Part shown: positions 19,401 to 25,400 of the stretch, one piece after another
Numbering within the stretch: position 1 is the first letter of the stretch
How the letters are laid out: each line of letters opens with the position of its first letter
Source: Baffinella frigidus
Taxonomy: Eukaryota > Cryptophyceae > Cryptomonadales > Baffinellaceae
Direction of reading: 5' to 3'
DNA length: 27,389 bases
NCBI GenBank assembly: GCA_026770585.1
Contig: MU646345.1
Location: forward strand, 777,618-805,006
Made by a program: the position numbers and the translations under genes
The notes under the pieces: model-generated
Seen by the model: the letters and a program-made list of their open reading frames with translations, nothing else
What the model was told of the DNA's origin: nothing
The model's database searches: none

Positions 19401-22400
19401 GTGGGGACATAGGGGGGGTTCCTACGGATAAGGTAACGGAAAGGTGGCCCGATTCGGGCCGAAAATCACTTCGAGGCCCGCTGTGTGGCTGCCTCGTTCT
19501 ATTTGGTCTCACCAATTTGGGGAGCCCGGGTTCTTTTTCGTCCGAAAGTCGTCGGATTTGCGCGTGTCAACTTGAGAATAGTCGGTCATTACTTCACACC
19601 GGCCCACTTGTAAAGGAGCCCCGGTTTTAAAATAGTCACATTTCTGGCCTCGAGTGGTGACCTCGATTCCGGGCGGGGCTATTTCTACAATCTTATCCGG
19701 GGAAACCTATTTTTCTCCAGTTTGATGGCAAGGAAAATTACTACACAATTCGTTCTTATTAGTAATATTAAAGCATTTGTGTAGTAATTTTCCTTGCCAT
19801 CAAACTACAGAAAAATAGGTTTCCCCGGATAAAATCCCCTCAGTAGGTTACGAGGGTTTCGTTGACCCCGGATTCCGGGGTGCTACGTGACCAATCTGCA
19901 TTAGAAAAATCCGTAAGTTGATTGTCTTCAGATAAGTTGACTCTTGATGAAAGGTTCGTAGTCCACCGTGTGGGTGAGGTCTGGGCTTTCAGTGACGTGC
20001 GCACGTGGGGTGCAGCATCCGGAGTTAACGTCAGCTGGCCCAGCTGAATCCTCGGACTTTTTGGTCGTAGGAGCCCTACGGCCTACGGTAGGCAATACCG
20101 TAGGCCTAACTACCCCATTTTTGGTCCGTTAGCCTATGAGTGTGGCATGGGTTGTTCCTGCGGGGCTGGACATGCATCCAAATTGGTGAGACCAAATCAG
20201 CTGGCTGAACCATTCATCAAAAGTCAACTTATCTGAAGACAATTAACTTTAGAATTTTTCTGGCATGCAACGTACGCTGGTTGGCGTTGAAAGAAAGCTG
20301 GTTTGTATTTGCAGTACGCCGGTTTGCGTTCACGAAACCTGGTTCTCGTGGGATACAGCATCCGGATTTCATATGAAAACGGTTTCGATTCAAACCCTTA
20401 GGAATCAATGGACATTACTACACGAATGCTTTAATATTGCTGATAAAGATCATGCTGTGTAGTAAAGTTCGTTGCCCAGAAGTTTTGAATTAAAACCGTT
20501 TTTATATGCGAAAACTGAAAGTAGGCCGGTTTGCCGGCAAACGGTAACGTACGCTGGGTCTCGTGGGGCGCATCATCCGGCACAACTTCACGTGTCCTGT
20601 ATCGTACGTATCTACTATCTACTATCTACTATCTACCATTTACCATATACCATATACTATATAACTATATACCATATACCATATACCGTATACCATATAC
20701 TATATACTATATACTATATACTATATACTATATACTACATATGTCCTACCCGCGACTGGCATGTGATGTGCGTGGGGTGCAGCATCCGGCACAACTTCAC
20801 GTCCGTCCGCCATATAGTACATAGCATATAATATATATAGTATATAGAATATAGTATGTAGTATATAGTATACAATATGCAGTATACAGAGTATATACGA
20901 CTGACATGCGCTGAGCGTAGGGAGCAGCATCCGGCACAACTTCACGTTCGACCGCCGCGACAGATTTGAAACATTTCGGCAATGAAATTTACTACACCGA
21001 ACGATCTTTACTAGTAATATTAAGCAAACGTGTAGTAATTTACCACACATGACGATCTTTACTAGTAATTTTAAAGCAAACGTGTAATAATTTTCATTGA
21101 AATCGTTCTCGTGGGGAGCAGCATTCGGCACAACTTCACGTTCGACCGCCGCGACGATCCACGCCTGCCGGAGCAGGTGATTCCCTCCACACAGCGGGCT
21201 ACCAAGGAATTTTGAAGTCTCTCCAGACAGCGGGCTACGAAGAGATTTTGAACAACCCCTGAGCGATAAGACCTAGGAGCAGGTCAGATTCTACCACGCC
21301 AGAGTGCAGGAGGGGGTTGATTTTTTTAACCCGTTTCTGAGAGCGGGTGTGAACTTTTGAAAACCACTGCCTTGCAGGGGAATTGACTTTTGGCGACCCC
21401 TTCCAAGATTCTGGCGTGATAACTGCCACGCCAGAGGGATCGAAATATCCACTTTTGACATATTTCAGGGTAAATCCCTTGACTACTTAAGTCAACCACG
21501 TCAGATCTTACGTGGATAAGGCGTCGGTTTCCCTCGATCAGTCTGGCGTGGTAAGCCTAGACAGCAGAGGCTAGAGGCTAGAGCCTAGAGGCTACACTCG
21601 AAACCTGCATGGTCTCCTCGCGCTCCCTCGTCGGCGGCCTCGAGGGGACATATACAGTTTATACTAATATGCGGAAACGGACAACAAGAATCGTTTCCTG
21701 GATCAATCTTGCGTGGTGCTGAACCTCCACAGCCAGCCTTTCGATTTCGGAAAAGCCTTGGCATGGCATCAACGGCTCCAATTCCCACAACTTTGGACGA
21801 TTTGTTTGGTGTGTGGGGGGGTATTTTACCCTGCATACAACCAGTTTTGAACCTGTTCCAGTTCACGTTCGACCGCCGTAAAGCGGTGTTGCGTGGTGCA
21901 GGGAATGTCAACTTGTCAACAACCCGGCTTTTGTAAAGTTGATAGCGTGTGGCAGGGGGTGTATGTGCGGGACAAACCAGCTTACTTGAAACGACCTGGC
22001 TTTTGTAAAGTGGTTTTGCGTGTGGCAGGGGTTGTATGTGCAGTCAAACCAGCTTACTTCAAACAACCCGGCGTTTGTAAAGTTGATTGCGTGTGGCGGG
22101 GAATGTAAAGTTAATTGCGCGTTGCAGGGAATGTAAAGTTGATTGCGTGTGGTAGGGGATTTACGTGCGCAGCACGACGGTGTCAAGCCACCTTAACGTC
22201 AACTTAAACAAACCGGCTTTTGTAAAGTTAATTGGGTGTGGCAGGGAATGTACCTGAGGAGCACGACGGAGCTAGTGGGGCTTGGCGGCGACGTCCGCTT
22301 CCTCAGGCTTGTAGGAGGCGGGCAACCGTCTGCTAAAACGCGGTGAGTCTGCTGCCTCGGGGGAGGGCAGTCGACCCGTGAAACGGGTGTGTCTTGGAAG

Positions 22401-25400
22401 CAAGTAAAAGTCAACTGGGCGAACACTTGAGACATTGTCTGAAAAATGTTAATTGCGTGTGGCAGGGGGTGCACCTGCGGAGCACGACGGTTTGAAACCA
22501 GCTTACTTTTGTCAAGTGGTTTGGGTGTGGCCGGCTTTTGTAAAGTGGTTTGGCGGCAGGGGATGTATCTGAGGAGCACGACGGAGCTGGCGGGGCTCGG
22601 CGGCGACGTCCGCTTCCTCAAAGCCCAGGTCTAAACCCTTAACCTTAACACAGCATACAAAATTCTAACACACAAAATCTTAACGCAGCATACAAAATCC
22701 TGACACAGCATGCAAAATCCAACAAAACATACCAAAATCCTAACACAACATACAAAACCCTAACACAACATACGACACCCGAACACAACATAAAAAATCC
22801 TCCCGCAACATACGAACTCCTATCACAACATACGAAATCCGGGGATGTATCTGAGGAGCACGACGGAGCTGGCGGGGCTCGGCGGCGACGTCCGCTTCCT
22901 CAAAGCCCAGGTCTCTGTTACGATTTTGTACGTTGTGTTAGACTTTAGAGACGTGAGACGTGAGATGTGAGACGTGAGTCTTCTGGGCGGTCTTCTGGGC
23001 GGTCCTCTGGGGGGGCCGCGGGGCTTGGCGGCGACGTCCGCTTCCTCAAAGCCCAGGTCTAAACCCTAAACCCTAAACCTTAAACCCTAAACCCTAAACC
23101 CTAAACCCTAAACCCTGAACCGAAACCCTGAACCCTAAACCCTAAACCCTAAACCCTAAACCCTGAACCGAAACCCGAAACCCCAGACCGGAGACCCGAA
23201 ACCCGAGACCTGAAACACGAAACACGAGACCCGAAACCCGAAACCCGAAACCCTAAACCCTAGACTCTAAACTCTAAACCCTAGACCCTCAACCTTCAAC
23301 CTTAAACTCTAAACCCTGAACTCGAAACCCGAAACCCTGGACCCTAAACCCTGCACCCTAAACCCGAAACCCTGAACCCTGAACCCTAAACCCTAAACAC
23401 CAAACACCAAACCCTAAACCCTAACCTTGAAGTTGGACTCGCAGCTGCATGCCTCAGTCCTTCTATTCTCTGACTTTTAATTATGTATCAGAAAATGGAT
23501 TGTAAATAATTAATGTTGTACCAGAAAATGGGTTGTAAACGCGTACAACTATTTTACGCAGGAGGACTCGCAGCTGCATGCCCTACTCCTTCTATTCTTT
23601 TACTTTTAATAGTGTACCAGAAAATGGGTTGTACATAATATAATGAATTTTGTGCCATACAATGGATTGTAAACGCTTACATCCATTTTATGCAAGCGGA
23701 CTTGCAGCTGTAGATGGCGCTGTCGTGAAGCAATGTCAAAAGTTGACGGTACTGGCACCCAAAGTTGACGGTGCTGGCACTAAAAGTTGACGGTGCTGGC
23801 ACTGAGCTGTCAACTTTTGCAGGTGCACTCGCAGTTGCACGCGCAGACGAACATCGGGGTCAACCTCTCGCTCATCAATCCTTAGTCCGATTCTCTGAAT
23901 ATCCGTCTATTCTATCGATGTCCTTCTACTCTCTGCCTCATTGGTCCTTCTATTCTCTGACTGGGTTGTGAACGCGTACATCTATTTTATGCCGACGAAC
24001 ATCGGGCTCAACCTCTCGTCCTTCTATTCTCTGACTTTTAAATGTGTACCAGAAAATGGGTTGTAATCGCGTACATCTATTTTATTCGTGTTGTTTTGCG
24101 TTTTTTTGCAGGTGGATTCGCAGCTACACGCGCAGACCAACATCGGGGTCAACCTCTCGCTCATCAATCCTTAGTCCTCCTATTCTCTGAATGTCCGTCT
24201 ATTCTCTGAATGTCCGTCTATTCTTTGACTCGTTGGTCCTTCTATTCACTGACTGGGTTGTAAACGCGTACATCTATTTTATGCTAGTTTTTTGCAGGTG
24301 GATTCGCAGCTGCACGCGCAGACAAACATCGGGGTCAACCTCTCGTCTTTCTATTCTCTGACTTTTAATTATGTACCAGAAAATGGGTTGTAATCGCGTA
24401 CATCTATTTTATTCGTGTTGTTTTGCGTTTTTTTGCAGGTGGATTCGCAGCTGCACGCGCAGACCAACATCGGGGTCAACCTCTCGCTCATCGGCTCCTT
24501 CGGCCTCCTCCAGGTGCTCTTCTTTCTTCTTTATTACTCTTTATTGCTCGAACCGTTGCGTCTTTCGGACGCGACGACGTGTCTGACCCGTGTCGTGTCC
24601 GTGAAACGACGTGGTTTATGCTGTTGTGCCCGCGAATCGTTACTTCTTTCGGACGCGATAGCGTGTCTTTCCCCGGTCGCGTCCGCGAAAACAGGCACTC
24701 GGGGGGGGACCTTTCCCGCATTTAACGACCGTTTCTCTCTCGGCTTGACGGACTATTCACAACTTGACATCCTGGGTGTGCGGTGCAAATCTGTCAACTT
24801 TGGCGCGGAAAAGAGCCCCGTCTCACGAAACTGGTGAGACCGAATAACCCCCGAACAGGCGTCCGGGGGGGGGGCTTTCGCGCATCAACGACCGCAGGGA
24901 CGTGCGCACTGAATACACACCTCCTCGCGGACGTGTTTCCTGAAAATCACAACTCCTCGCGGACGTGCACACTGAAAACCACAACTCTCCGTGGAAACCG
25001 CAACTCTTCGCACACTGAAAAATGCACCTGTTCCGAACAGGCGCTCGGGGGGCACCTTTCGAGAACCAACGACTGTTTCTTCGTTGTGGAGGGTCCCTGG
25101 TCCGGAACAATTTTCGGCGTTTAGGTCCTGTGATCTTACAAGGCCTTCGAACAGGCACTCGGGGGGGACCTTTCGAGAATCAACGACCGTTTCTTCGTTG
25201 GCGGACCTCTCGCCATGCGCGGCTTCCGCACCAAGGTCTCTTTCCCGCGCCAAAGTTGTCGGATTTGTACCGGAAGCCCCGCGTGTCAACTTTAGAATAG
25301 TCCGTCAACCCGAGTCTCGCCCCGCCTCAGTCTTTTTTAGCTTGCCAATTTGGTGAGCCCGGGCTGTTTCCCGCGCCAAAGTTGAATGACTTGCACCGCG

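Larger units (their letters stand above)
20016..20961 (+). pseudogene. ladder of truncated SAM50 exon 9 copies
   Basis: Acceptor plus exon 9 start recurs at 20016 (7 bases), about 20356 (7), 20571 (22), 20783 (28) and 20928 (34), each GCAGCATCCGGCACAACTTC-like and cut at a different point. The intact exon follows at 21122. Separators are MITEs and ATA-rich tracts. Confidence 0.9.

Noticed and set aside
22842-22911. Full-length second copy of exon 10 as the real exon
   Set aside because: No AG precedes it (ATCC), whereas 22560-22628 has both CAG acceptor and donor.
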